Part shown: positions 1 to 6,276 of the stretch, in pieces | How positions within the stretch are numbered: the first letter of the stretch is position 1 | Layout: every line of letters starts with the position of its first letter | From: Candidatus Hydrogenedentota bacterium | GTDB taxonomy: Bacteria; Hydrogenedentota; Hydrogenedentia; Hydrogenedentales; SLHB01 | Assembly: GCA_003552765.1 (NCBI GenBank) | Contig: PUOI01000100.1 | Span: 1-8,081, forward strand | Length of the DNA: 8,081 nucleotides | Reading direction: 5' to 3' | The notes under the pieces: generated by a model | The model's input: the letters and a program-made list of their open reading frames with translations, nothing else | Database searches by the model: none | What the model was told of the DNA's origin: nothing | Program-made: the position numbers and the translations under genes

Positions 1-315
1 AGTTACGCGGATTTCCTCACGGATGTCCGAGGCGATCATGAACAGGCTGAGGAGCATTATCGCCGAGCAATTGAAGTGGACCCCAACCGTGTGAATGTTC
101 TGAACAACTATGCGAATTTCCTCACGGATGTCCGGGGCGATTATGACGCGGCGGAGGAGCATTACCGCCGCGCGCTTGAACTGGACCCCAAGCATGCGGG
201 TGTGCTTGGCAATTACGCGAGTTTTCTTACGGATGTGCGGGGCGATTATGAGGCAGCGGAGGAGCATTACCGCCGGGCGCTTGAAGTGGAGCCCGACGAT
301 GCTGACACCCTCGGC
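1..315 (+). repeat. Tandem 105-bp repeat inside the TPR gene (three visible units)
   Basis: Units begin at 1, 106 and 211, with a decayed fourth at 316. By hand count, units 2 and 3 differ at about 21 of 105 positions. The first 75 bases of each unit are best conserved, and most changes there are at third positions. The array extends off the left edge. The in-frame period means copy number can change without breaking the reading frame. Confidence 0.9.
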
Positions 316-663
316 AACTACGCCAAGCTGTTGTTTATCCAGGGACGCTCCGATGAAGGCGCCGAGATGTTGCGGAAGGCCTTTGCACGTACACCGGATG
401 AGGCCGCGCTCAATTGCGAGCTATTTTTTTATGCCTACGCCCATGCCTGGACGGAGTGGCCGGATGCGCTTGCCAAACTCAAGGGACTCTTGCTAAAAGG
501 CGAGCGGTCCAAGGGCTGGAAGCTGGGTGAGAACGCGCGCGCCGCAAGGGAGCAGGGCCATCCCGAACCTGAGTTTGTTGAAGCGCTGGCCAAGGTGGTT
601 AGCGACGAGGAATCCATCGAAACGTTGGAGCAGTTCCCCGTCTGGTGGGATGTGCTTACCTGA
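1..663 (+). CDS. TPR-repeat protein, 3' part of gene (5' end outside window)
   Basis: The frame is open from the first base and ends at TGA 661-663, so 220 C-terminal residues are visible. An internal ATG at 76 lies mid-repeat and is not the start. Residues 1-105 are three back-to-back 35-residue units (starting at 1, 36 and 71), each with an N/S-Y-A-x-F-L-T-D-V-R-G-D opening, an AEEHYRRA core and a D/E-P turn. A degenerate fourth unit (from 106, NYAKLLFIQGRSDEGAEML) follows. These are TPR helix pairs one residue longer than the canonical 34. The tail (about 135-220) has no repeats and is rich in aromatic residues, with LKGLLLKGERSKGW, a GHPEPEF segment and a terminal WW. From memory, similar tails cap other bacterial TPR proteins of this style. 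TPR arrays are protein-binding scaffolds, and any catalytic N-terminal domain would lie upstream. No signal or membrane segment is visible. Certain as TPR; the role is unknown. Confidence 0.9.
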   Translation, partial: SYADFLTDVRGDHEQAEEHYRRAIEVDPNRVNVLNNYANFLTDVRGDYDAAEEHYRRALELDPKHAGVLGNYASFLTDVRGDYEAAEEHYRRALEVEPDDADTLGNYAKLLFIQGRSDEGAEMLRKAFARTPDEAALNCELFFYAYAHAWTEWPDALAKLKGLLLKGERSKGWKLGENARAAREQGHPEPEFVEALAKVVSDEESIETLEQFPVWWDVLT

Positions 664-733
664 TAAGTCGTGCTGTGATTATGAACGCATTGAATAGAGT
701 CAGCCCCCAATGTATACAGAAGGAGTTCGGACC

Positions 734-2863
734 ATGAAGACTAACATCGTAAGAGGTATTGCGTTATGTTCGCTCATTTGGGCCAGCGCGGCGTGGGGCG
801 CGGATGTGTACGTGGCCCCGGACGGCGATGACGCGTGGCCGGGCGCGTTGGCGGAGCCAAACGCGGAGGAGACGGATGGTCCCCTGGCGTCGTTGGCGGG
901 GGCCAAGGCGCGGGTGCGCGAGCTGTTGGCGGAGGAGCCGGAAGAGGCCATCGTGGTCGAGATCGCGGATGGCTTCTATCCGTTGGACGAAACGCTGTTT
1001 TTCGAGCCCGCCGATTCCGGCACGGAACAGGCGCCGGTGATCTACCGCGCGGCGGAGGGGGCTCAGCCCGTCATCAGCGGCGGCGAGCGCCTCAACGGCT
1101 GGGACGAGGGAGACGATGGCCGCTGGCGCGTGACGTTGGACGAGGTGGCCGAGGGCGAGTGGGACTTCACCCAGTTGTTCGTGAACGATCAGCGCCGTTT
1201 CCGGCCGCGCTTGCCTCGTGAAGGCTACTTCTACGTCGAACGCCAGCTGGGTCCCTCGCCCGCGCATGAAGACCAAGGTCACGACCGGTTTGGCTACGCC
1301 GAGGGCGACATCCCGGACGATCTCGACGCTGGGCAGTTCGAGGTCATGGCCATTCACATTTGGTCGGCCTCCCGCATGCGCGTGGAGGACTGGGACCAAG
1401 ACGAGCGCGTGTTCACTTTTACGGGTCCCACGTCGGCGCTGACGCATTGGGCCGAATTCCAGGATGGGCGCCGCTACTTCCTAGACAACGTGGGCCAGGC
1501 CCTGGAAGAACCCGGCGAATGGTATCTCGACACGGACACCGGCGAACTCACCTACATCCCGATGCCGGATGAAACGCCGGAGGACGTCGAGGTTGTTGCG
1601 CCGCGGCTGGAACAGCTCGTGGTGTTGCAGGGCGATGTGGACAACGAAGACTGGGTGCGCCATCTGCGCTTCGAAGGATTGACCTTCGCGCACACGAACT
1701 GGACGCTGCCGGAAGAGGGGTATTCCTTCCCGCAGGCCGAGGTACCGCTAACCGCCGCCATCCTTGGCGTGGGCGCGCGGGACGTCACCTTCGACGGCTG
1801 CGCCGTGCGGCACACCGGCGGCTACGCCTTCGAGGCGGGGCCGGGCTGCCGCGACGTGGCTCTCCTGCGGTCGGAACTCGTGGATCTCGCGGGCGGCGGC
1901 GTGAAGATCGGCCATGGCGGCGGCCCCGGCTCGTGGGCGATAGGCGACTTGGATTCGATTGACCTGTCGGCGGACGAGGCCGAGGCGCAACGCATCACCA
2001 TCCACGACAACACCATCGCGCACGGCGGGCGGATGCATCCCGCGGCGGTGGGCGTATGGATTGGGCACACGTCCCACAACACCGTCACGCACAACGATAT
2101 CTTCGACTTCTATTACACCGGCGTGAGCGTGGGATGGACCTGGGGCTACCATGAGCCGAGCCGCTCGCACCACAACCAGATCGATCACAATCACATCCAC
2201 ACCATCGGCCTCCACGTCTTGTCCGACATGGGCGGCGTCTACACGTTGGGCTTGAGCCCCGGCACGACGGTCAACAACAACGTGATGCACGACATCATGA
2301 GCTATGGGTACGGCGGCTGGGGACTGTATCCCGATGAAGGCACAACGGACATCGAGATGCGCGACAACCTCGTCTACCGCACGCGCACCGGCGGCTTCCA
2401 TCAGCATTACGGGCGGGACAACGTCATCGAGAACAACATCCTCGCCTTCGCGGAACAACACCAGGTGCAACGGACGCGCACCGAGGACCACCGCTCGTTC
2501 TTCTTCCGCCACAACATTGTGTATTGGGAAGATGACAGTCCGTTGTTGGGAAGCAACTGGGAAGACGACAACTTCACCATCGACCACAACCTCTACTACA
2601 ACCCGAACCATGACATCACGTTGTACGGCGGCGCGACGCTGGAAGAATGGCGTGAGCGCGGGCATGACCTCGAGTCAATGATCGCCGATCCGCTTTTCGT
2701 GGATGCGGCAAACGAGGATTTCCGCTTGCGGGCGAACTCCCCCGCTCTGGACGTAGGTTTCGAACCCTTCGACTATAGCGCGGCGGGCCGCATCACCGCC
2801 CCCGTGTTCAGCGAAACGCTGCCCGATGTACCGGTGGCCTACGAGAGCTACCCTAGCGAGTAG
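734..2863 (+). CDS. Secreted right-handed parallel beta-helix protein, probable GH141-type glycoside hydrolase
   Basis: 709 residues. I chose ATG 734 over the in-frame ATG at 710 because AGGAG (721-725) sits 8 nt before it and the protein then begins with a clean signal peptide: residues 1-22, positive start, hydrophobic core, AWG before A23. Next comes VYVAPDGDDAWPG (25-37), the usual opening of secreted beta-helix carbohydrate enzymes. It is followed by a capping segment with GTEQAPVIYRA and a FTQLFVN...RRFRPRLP block (145-161), which I associate with GH141 and related proteins. The middle and C-terminal parts are Asn/His-rich beta-helix coils. Around SDMGGVY and GLYPDEG lie acidic residues D498, D534 and E535, plausible active-site acids by position in the helix. 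GH141 members act on alpha-L-fucosides or xylans in complex glycans, so an exported polysaccharide-degrading role is likely but the substrate cannot be read here. It stands alone, with a terminator after it. It could instead be a non-catalytic or lyase-type beta-helix protein. Confidence 0.85.
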   Translation: MKTNIVRGIALCSLIWASAAWGADVYVAPDGDDAWPGALAEPNAEETDGPLASLAGAKARVRELLAEEPEEAIVVEIADGFYPLDETLFFEPADSGTEQAPVIYRAAEGAQPVISGGERLNGWDEGDDGRWRVTLDEVAEGEWDFTQLFVNDQRRFRPRLPREGYFYVERQLGPSPAHEDQGHDRFGYAEGDIPDDLDAGQFEVMAIHIWSASRMRVEDWDQDERVFTFTGPTSALTHWAEFQDGRRYFLDNVGQALEEPGEWYLDTDTGELTYIPMPDETPEDVEVVAPRLEQLVVLQGDVDNEDWVRHLRFEGLTFAHTNWTLPEEGYSFPQAEVPLTAAILGVGARDVTFDGCAVRHTGGYAFEAGPGCRDVALLRSELVDLAGGGVKIGHGGGPGSWAIGDLDSIDLSADEAEAQRITIHDNTIAHGGRMHPAAVGVWIGHTSHNTVTHNDIFDFYYTGVSVGWTWGYHEPSRSHHNQIDHNHIHTIGLHVLSDMGGVYTLGLSPGTTVNNNVMHDIMSYGYGGWGLYPDEGTTDIEMRDNLVYRTRTGGFHQHYGRDNVIENNILAFAEQHQVQRTRTEDHRSFFFRHNIVYWEDDSPLLGSNWEDDNFTIDHNLYYNPNHDITLYGGATLEEWRERGHDLESMIADPLFVDAANEDFRLRANSPALDVGFEPFDYSAAGRITAPVFSETLPDVPVAYESYPSE

Positions 2864-2877
2864 ACCGAACAACGAAG

Positions 2878-2915
2878 ACGGGGACACGCGCTCCCACCAA
2901 CAAGCGTGTCCCCGT
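2878..2915 (+). terminator. Rho-independent terminator after the beta-helix gene
   Basis: A perfect 12-bp stem pairs 2878-2889 (ACGGGGACACGC) with 2904-2915, with a 14-nt loop, starting 15 nt after the stop codon. Only three T residues (2915-2917) follow directly, so the U-tract is short. Stem strength and position still support termination. Confidence 0.75.
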
Positions 2916-3193
2916 TTGTGCACAGTTGACCCGGATAAGAGGGTGTGCATCCCCCGGCCCTACGGGCCTGCCCCCTTTTAAGGGGTTCGTACCGCCGGCG
3001 TCTGGCCGGCAAGAAAGGCCGTATCGAGGCGGCGGTATATATGCCGGCAGGATGTCGGCGCTACGAGTTGTTCCGTGAAGTAGCGCCCTATCCGGCGATT
3101 ATGGTTGATGCCGTTCATGGACGAACGGCGATCTCATCCGGTATAGTGGCAGTTCTCCTTGAACTCTTATCGAATTTTCTCTGGTGGTATGAC
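2916..3193 (+). promoter_or_regulatory. Hairpin-rich non-coding leader before the ABC-F gene
   Basis: This stretch has no credible gene. The ABC-F frame is open back to 2945, but the extension looks random and lacks a ribosome site. Perfect short stems seen by eye are 2956-2960/2964-2968, 2994-2999/3005-3010 (GCCGGC, 5-nt loop), 2990-2997/3030-3037 (TACCGCCG with CGGCGGTA), 3057-3064/3080-3087 (GGCGCTAC with GTAGCGCC), 3110-3116/3123-3129 (GCCGTTC with GAACGGC) and 3151-3155/3161-3165. The second and third share bases 2994-2997, so they exclude each other. A further GCCGGC at 3043-3048 could compete as well. Some antibiotic-resistance ABC-F genes are controlled by leader attenuation, so a regulatory leader is plausible here. 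I found no convincing promoter and no leader peptide with a ribosome site. Confidence 0.4.
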
Positions 3194-5095
3194 ATGAGTT
3201 TAGTCCGGCTGGACAATGTGGTAAAAACCTACAGCGGTGAGCACGTACTCGACGGAGTCAGCTTCCGGGTCGAGGAAGGCCAGAAGGTGGGCCTGATCGG
3301 CCGGAACGGCACGGGCAAGAGCACGTTGATTCGTCTCATTACGGGCGAGGTTGAGTCCGAATCGGGCACGGTCGAGCGCATGCGCCGGGCTCGTTTCGCC
3401 CACCTTGCTCAACTGCCTCGGTTCGACAGTTCGGACACCATCTTTAGTGTGGTCATGCGTTCGTTCGAACACCTTATCGCCATGGAGAAGGAGTTGCGCG
3501 GTCTTGAGCGCGCCTTGGAATCCGGGGATTCCGAAATGCTGGAGCGCTACAGCCGGAAGCAGGACGAGTTTCAGGCCAAGGGGGGCTATGAGTTTCGGAC
3601 GCGCGCCCGGCGCGTGCTCTCGGGGCTTGGATTTAAGGAAGAGGACCTCGAACTGCCTGTCACCGCCCTAAGCGGAGGACAACGGACACGGCTCCTGCTG
3701 GCCCTTGTCCTTCTCGAAGACGCCGACCTGCTGCTGCTAGACGAACCCGAGAACCACCTCGACCTCGAAGCCCGGGAATGGCTGGAGGGATTCCTGAAGG
3801 AATGGCCCCGGGCCTTCGTCATGATCAGCCACGATCGCCACATGCTCAATTCGGTGACCGAGACCATCGCGGAAGTCGAACGCGGCGAACTCTTTCAACA
3901 CACCGGCAACTATGATGCGTTTCTGGCGCATAAGGAGCTGGTCCGGGAACAACAGCAGAAGGCGTACGAACGCCAGCAGGAATACATCGCGAAGCAAGAG
4001 ACGTTCATCAATCGCTTTCGGTACAAGAACACCAAGGCGAGTCAGGTCCAGGGCCGCATCAAGCAGTTGGAGAAGATGGAGCGCGTGGAGCCGCCCCCAG
4101 CGGATGGCCCCAAGGCCGCTTTCCGGATGGGCGATGTGGTGCGCACGGGCCAAGTGGTGTTGACCGCCCGAGGCATGGGCATGGCGTACGGTGATCTGCG
4201 CCTGTATGAAGATGTGTCGTTCTCGTTGAACCGGGGAGAACGCCTGGGCGTCGTGGGTCCCAACGGCGGGGGCAAGACCACGCTCTTGCGCCAGTTGGCG
4301 GGACGGCTCCCGGAAGGTCAGGGGAGCGTGGAGCTGGGCCACAAAGTGCGCTTGGGCTACTACGATCAGCATCAAGACACCCTGAATCCCGCGAGCGATG
4401 TCCTCACGGAGGTCCATGGCGCCGCGCCCCAGATGAAGCCCGAAGCGGTGCGTTCGTTTCTTGGGCGTTTTCTGTTCACCGGCCAGGACGTGTTCAAGCC
4501 GGTGGAGGCTTTGAGCGGCGGCGAATTGGCCCGTGTGGCGTTGGCGAAACTCATCCTCGGGGAGGCGAATCTCCTATTGTTGGACGAGCCCACGAATCAC
4601 CTGGACATCGCATCCCGGGAAGCCCTCGAGAACGCGCTGCTGGCCTATCCGGGCTCCATGGTGCTGGTCTCGCATGACCGCACGCTCGTGGACAAGCTGG
4701 TGAACAAACTCCTTGTGATCGAGAACGGTAAGGCGCACGTTCATCTCGGCAATTATTCGAGTTACCGCTGGAAACACGGCGGCGCCGAAGCGGAACCGGA
4801 TGCGGCAAACAAAGAAGACGCGATGAAGGTTCGCCGGCAGGACAAGGCGCGCAAGAGCGGCCGGCAGAAACAGGATTCCGAGCAACGTAAGCGGCGCAAG
4901 GAGCTGGAGGAGTTGGAGAACCGCATCCTTGACATCGAGACGCTCATCGAACAGTATGAGGAGCGTTTTGCCGAGTTGGATCCCAGCGATTACGCCAAGG
5001 CCAATGCCTTGAAGGAAGAGTACGAGGGACTCAAGGCGGATTTGCAGGAGCTTTACGGACACTGGGAATCCTTGGCGGAGGAGTTGGCTTCGTGA
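3194..5095 (+). CDS. ABC-F family ATPase (ribosome-associated translation factor, YheS/Uup-like)
   Basis: 633 residues with two ABC ATPase domains and no membrane segment, so a soluble ABC-F protein and not a transporter. ATG 3194 gives the standard family N-terminus (MSLVRLDNVVKTYSG); its ribosome site is weak (GGTGG, 3183-3187). Domain 1 has Walker A GRNGTGKST (36-44), signature LSGGQ (159-163) and Walker B with DEPENHLD from D183. Domain 2 has GPNGGGKTT (355-363), LSGGE (440-444) and DEPTNHLD (464-471). The catalytic glutamates E184 and E465 are both present. Residues about 247-302 form the charged linker (FINRFRYKNTKASQVQGRI), the P-site tRNA interaction motif in studied members. Residues about 539-633 are a Lys/Glu-rich C-terminal coiled coil, as in Uup- and YheS-like proteins. 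ABC-F proteins bind the ribosomal E site and modulate elongation, rescue stalls or give antibiotic resistance; which applies here is open. Odd point: Glu186 replaces the usual Thr of the first DEPTNHLD. Confidence 0.95.
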   Translation: MSLVRLDNVVKTYSGEHVLDGVSFRVEEGQKVGLIGRNGTGKSTLIRLITGEVESESGTVERMRRARFAHLAQLPRFDSSDTIFSVVMRSFEHLIAMEKELRGLERALESGDSEMLERYSRKQDEFQAKGGYEFRTRARRVLSGLGFKEEDLELPVTALSGGQRTRLLLALVLLEDADLLLLDEPENHLDLEAREWLEGFLKEWPRAFVMISHDRHMLNSVTETIAEVERGELFQHTGNYDAFLAHKELVREQQQKAYERQQEYIAKQETFINRFRYKNTKASQVQGRIKQLEKMERVEPPPADGPKAAFRMGDVVRTGQVVLTARGMGMAYGDLRLYEDVSFSLNRGERLGVVGPNGGGKTTLLRQLAGRLPEGQGSVELGHKVRLGYYDQHQDTLNPASDVLTEVHGAAPQMKPEAVRSFLGRFLFTGQDVFKPVEALSGGELARVALAKLILGEANLLLLDEPTNHLDIASREALENALLAYPGSMVLVSHDRTLVDKLVNKLLVIENGKAHVHLGNYSSYRWKHGGAEAEPDAANKEDAMKVRRQDKARKSGRQKQDSEQRKRRKELEELENRILDIETLIEQYEERFAELDPSDYAKANALKEEYEGLKADLQELYGHWESLAEELAS

Positions 5096-5265
5096 GCCTG
5101 CGGCGCGCATTGGATCTCAGGCGCCGTATCGCGGTAGACTGGCGAGTGCGTAACGAAATGCGGCCTTCTCTGTATGGTAGGGAAAGGGGTTTCCGCTTTT
5201 CGGAAGCACGTCTAACACCCAATTTGGAACACACGCCCTGGAAGCGAAATAAGGAGGATTCCATA
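5096..5265 (+). other. Intergenic region between the ABC-F gene and the first small gene
   Basis: 170 bp without a supported gene. A modest hairpin, TTCCG (5191-5195) with CGGAA (5201-5205) around a CTTTT loop, extends by a G-U and a G-C pair. No T-run follows it, so it is not a clear terminator. I see no confident promoter. The small gene may be transcribed with the ABC-F gene or from its own unrecognised promoter. Confidence 0.4.
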
Positions 5266-5403
5266 GTGAAGAAGCATCTGCAGATGGTGAGTAGAAAACC
5301 CGTGGCCCTTGCCGAGGAAGATCTCAACATTATCTTGAAGCTGACGTTCTTCGCTCAGATACTGCAAGCGGTCGACGGGTGGGTCCAACGAAAAGAAGAA
5401 TAA
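5266..5403 (+). CDS. Small protein of unknown function, first of a tandem paralogous pair (45 aa)
   Basis: GTG start at 5266 preceded by a near-perfect ribosome site, AAGGAGG (5251-5257), 8 nt away; TAA at 5401-5403. The peptide opens VKKHLQMVSRKPVALAEED and ends ILQAVDGWVQRKEE. It contains no cysteine and no signal peptide. Residues about 20-43 look like an amphipathic helix with a basic C-terminal end. The downstream neighbour (5506-5688) aligns along its whole length with about 25 identities over 43 aligned positions, strongest in the last 20 residues (Q-x-L-Q-A-V-D-G-W-V-Q-R-K). Two independently conserved peptides, each with a strong ribosome site, argue that both are truly translated. 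The family is not one I recognise. Options are a peptide precursor, a membrane-active amphipathic peptide or a small regulatory protein; none is proven. Confidence 0.75.
   Translation: MKKHLQMVSRKPVALAEEDLNIILKLTFFAQILQAVDGWVQRKEE
5363..5393 (+). repeat. 31-bp near-identical direct repeat (second copy at 5627-5657)
   Basis: The segment encoding L-Q-A-V-D-G-W-V-Q-R-K recurs 264 bp downstream with one mismatch (C5376 versus T5640, a silent change in the Asp codon). The flanks are much less similar. This marks the most constrained or most recently shared part of the two small genes. Confidence 0.9.
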
Positions 5404-5505
5404 CAAGCAGTGTTGGTTTCGCGCGGCGCTCCCCCGGAGGGCTGTGTGGCGGTAAGAATCCTCCGAGGCACATCAAAACCTGGCGCTTTCAGGGAGGATC
5501 AGGAC
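5404..5505 (+). promoter_or_regulatory. Possible ribosome-site switch between the two small genes
   Basis: CGGAGG (5435-5440) can pair perfectly with CCTCCG (5460-5465). The same CCTCC segment, as ATCCTCC (5458-5464), can instead pair over 7 bp with GGAGGAT (5493-5499), which contains the ribosome site of the next gene. The two pairings exclude each other, which is the layout of a translational on/off switch. Because any Shine-Dalgarno sequence can find a complement by chance, confidence is low. Confidence 0.3.
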
Positions 5506-5688
5506 ATGGAGGGTAGCATGATGACGAAGCATTTCCGGACAATCAGCAAACAGCCGTTGCCTCTCGCCGAAAACGATGAGTTCGAGTTTGATCTCATCTT
5601 GAAGTTAGAGTTTGGGACCCAGGTATTGCAAGCGGTCGATGGGTGGGTCCAACGAAAGACCAACGGCGAGCCGCCCGCAGGCGAATAA
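5506..5688 (+). CDS. Small protein of unknown function, second of the tandem paralogous pair (60 aa)
   Basis: ATG 5506 lies 8 nt after AGGGAGG (5491-5497), the same spacing as in the upstream paralogue. Alternative in-frame ATGs at 5518 and 5521 have their own GGAGGG (5508-5513), and the one at 5521 gives the N-terminus (MTKHFRTISKQPLPLAEND) that aligns best with the paralogue. The true start is therefore uncertain by five codons. It ends at TAA 5686-5688. Relative to the 45-residue protein it has a three-residue insertion of acidic/aromatic character after the AEND motif and a longer Gly/Pro-rich tail (TNGEPPAGE). The VLQAVDGWVQRK segment is retained. It has no cysteine, signal peptide or known motif. 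No modification enzyme, protease or exporter gene lies next to it in this window. Confidence 0.75.
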   Translation: MEGSMMTKHFRTISKQPLPLAENDEFEFDLILKLEFGTQVLQAVDGWVQRKTNGEPPAGE

Positions 5689-5707
5689 ACCGCGAATGAG
5701 CCAAGGC

Positions 5708-5748
5708 GCATCCCCCTTCGCCCCATTTGGACGGGTGAAGGGGGATGC
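5708..5748. terminator. Strong hairpin between convergent genes, possible bidirectional terminator
   Basis: A perfect 12-bp stem pairs GCATCCCCCTTC (5708-5719) with GAAGGGGGATGC (5737-5748). It extends inward by a G-U pair and three C-G pairs, leaving a 9-nt loop. It lies 20 nt after the second small gene and 65 nt past the stop of the opposing 126-residue gene. Neither strand has a following T-run, so it may act with Rho or as an mRNA 3'-end stabiliser rather than a classical intrinsic terminator. Confidence 0.55.
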
Positions 5749-5813
5749 ATACATGAGCCGCTCTCACATCCTTCTCCGTGCTCGCGTGTCAGGCCGGCAT
5801 ATCGGGCACGGAC

Positions 5814-6194
5814 CTACTCGTCCGCCTGAGCCCGTTTCAGGCAAAGGGTGATGTGGCGGCCCTGTTCGTCTTCGAGTTCGACTGCTTCCCGCTGGTACTG
5901 GGCCGCGATTTCGCGCATCAGCTTAAGCCCTAGGAAGGCGACGGCCAGCACGGTCTCTTTCTTCAGCCCCACGGACCACGCAATCGCTGGGGCGGCGGCC
6001 AGGCTAATCCCGCCCGTGTAGGGGGCCAATCCCAAGGAGGCGCCAAGACCCGCCATCGCCGACGACGATAGTTCGGTGATGGCGTACCCTTGCTGCACCT
6101 TGGCCGCGAGATCCGCTTCCAGCAGAATCGCCCCGGTCCCTTGATTGACCGCCGCTTCCAGTTCCTCCCGCGTAGCGGCTATGCGCGCATCCAT
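5814..6194 (-). CDS. Hypothetical Ala/Gly-rich hydrophobic protein (126 aa)
   Basis: I place the start at ATG 6194-6192 because GGGAG (6206-6202 on this strand) lies 7 nt upstream. The frame is open further, to 6305, but that extension is Arg/Ser-rich low-complexity sequence overlapping the upstream glycosyltransferase gene. Residues 1-43 look helical and charged (MDARIAATREELEAAV). Residues about 44-76 are a small-residue hydrophobic stretch (MAGLGASLGLAPYTGG, then SLAAAPAIAW), and 81-92 is a second short hydrophobic segment. The C-terminus is charged and ends RAQADE. It could be a small membrane-associated protein with a glycine-zipper-like helix; no family is recognised. It lies 82 bp downstream of the GT2 gene on the same strand, so co-transcription and a link to envelope glycan work are possible but not shown. 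Confidence 0.65.
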   Translation of the reverse strand: MDARIAATREELEAAVNQGTGAILLEADLAAKVQQGYAITELSSSAMAGLGASLGLAPYTGGISLAAAPAIAWSVGLKKETVLAVAFLGLKLMREIAAQYQREAVELEDEQGRHITLCLKRAQADE

Positions 6195-6276
6195 TGACTC
6201 ACTCCCGTCTGAACAGCGTTGCGGTTGTTGTCGTCTTGACGCCGAAGGACGCCCCTCCTCGCCCCTTCCCGCGCGG

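Noticed and set aside
690..718. Promoter TTGAAT (690-695), 17-bp spacer, TATACA (713-718) before the beta-helix gene
   Set aside because: Transcription would start near 725, removing the good AGGAG ribosome site at 721-725 from the mRNA, so the match is probably chance.
1748..2665. 305-codon minus-strand open frame inside the beta-helix gene
   Set aside because: It is Val/Ala/His-rich antisense of the Asn/His/Asp-rich beta-helix coils. The plus strand carries the signal peptide, ribosome site and family motifs.
2945..3193. In-frame N-terminal extension of the ABC-F gene (83 codons, ATG at 2945 or 3101)
   Set aside because: The extension has no family resemblance, is Arg/Pro-rich and overlaps dense hairpins. 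ATG 3194 gives the exact canonical ABC-F N-terminus.
5191..5205. TTCCG/CGGAA hairpin as terminator of the ABC-F gene
   Set aside because: The core stem is only 5 bp and no T-run follows.
5266..5688. Small gene pair as cysteine-based RiPP (lanthipeptide- or sactipeptide-like) precursors
   Set aside because: Neither peptide contains cysteine, and no modification, protease or export gene is visible alongside. Other peptide-precursor types are not excluded.
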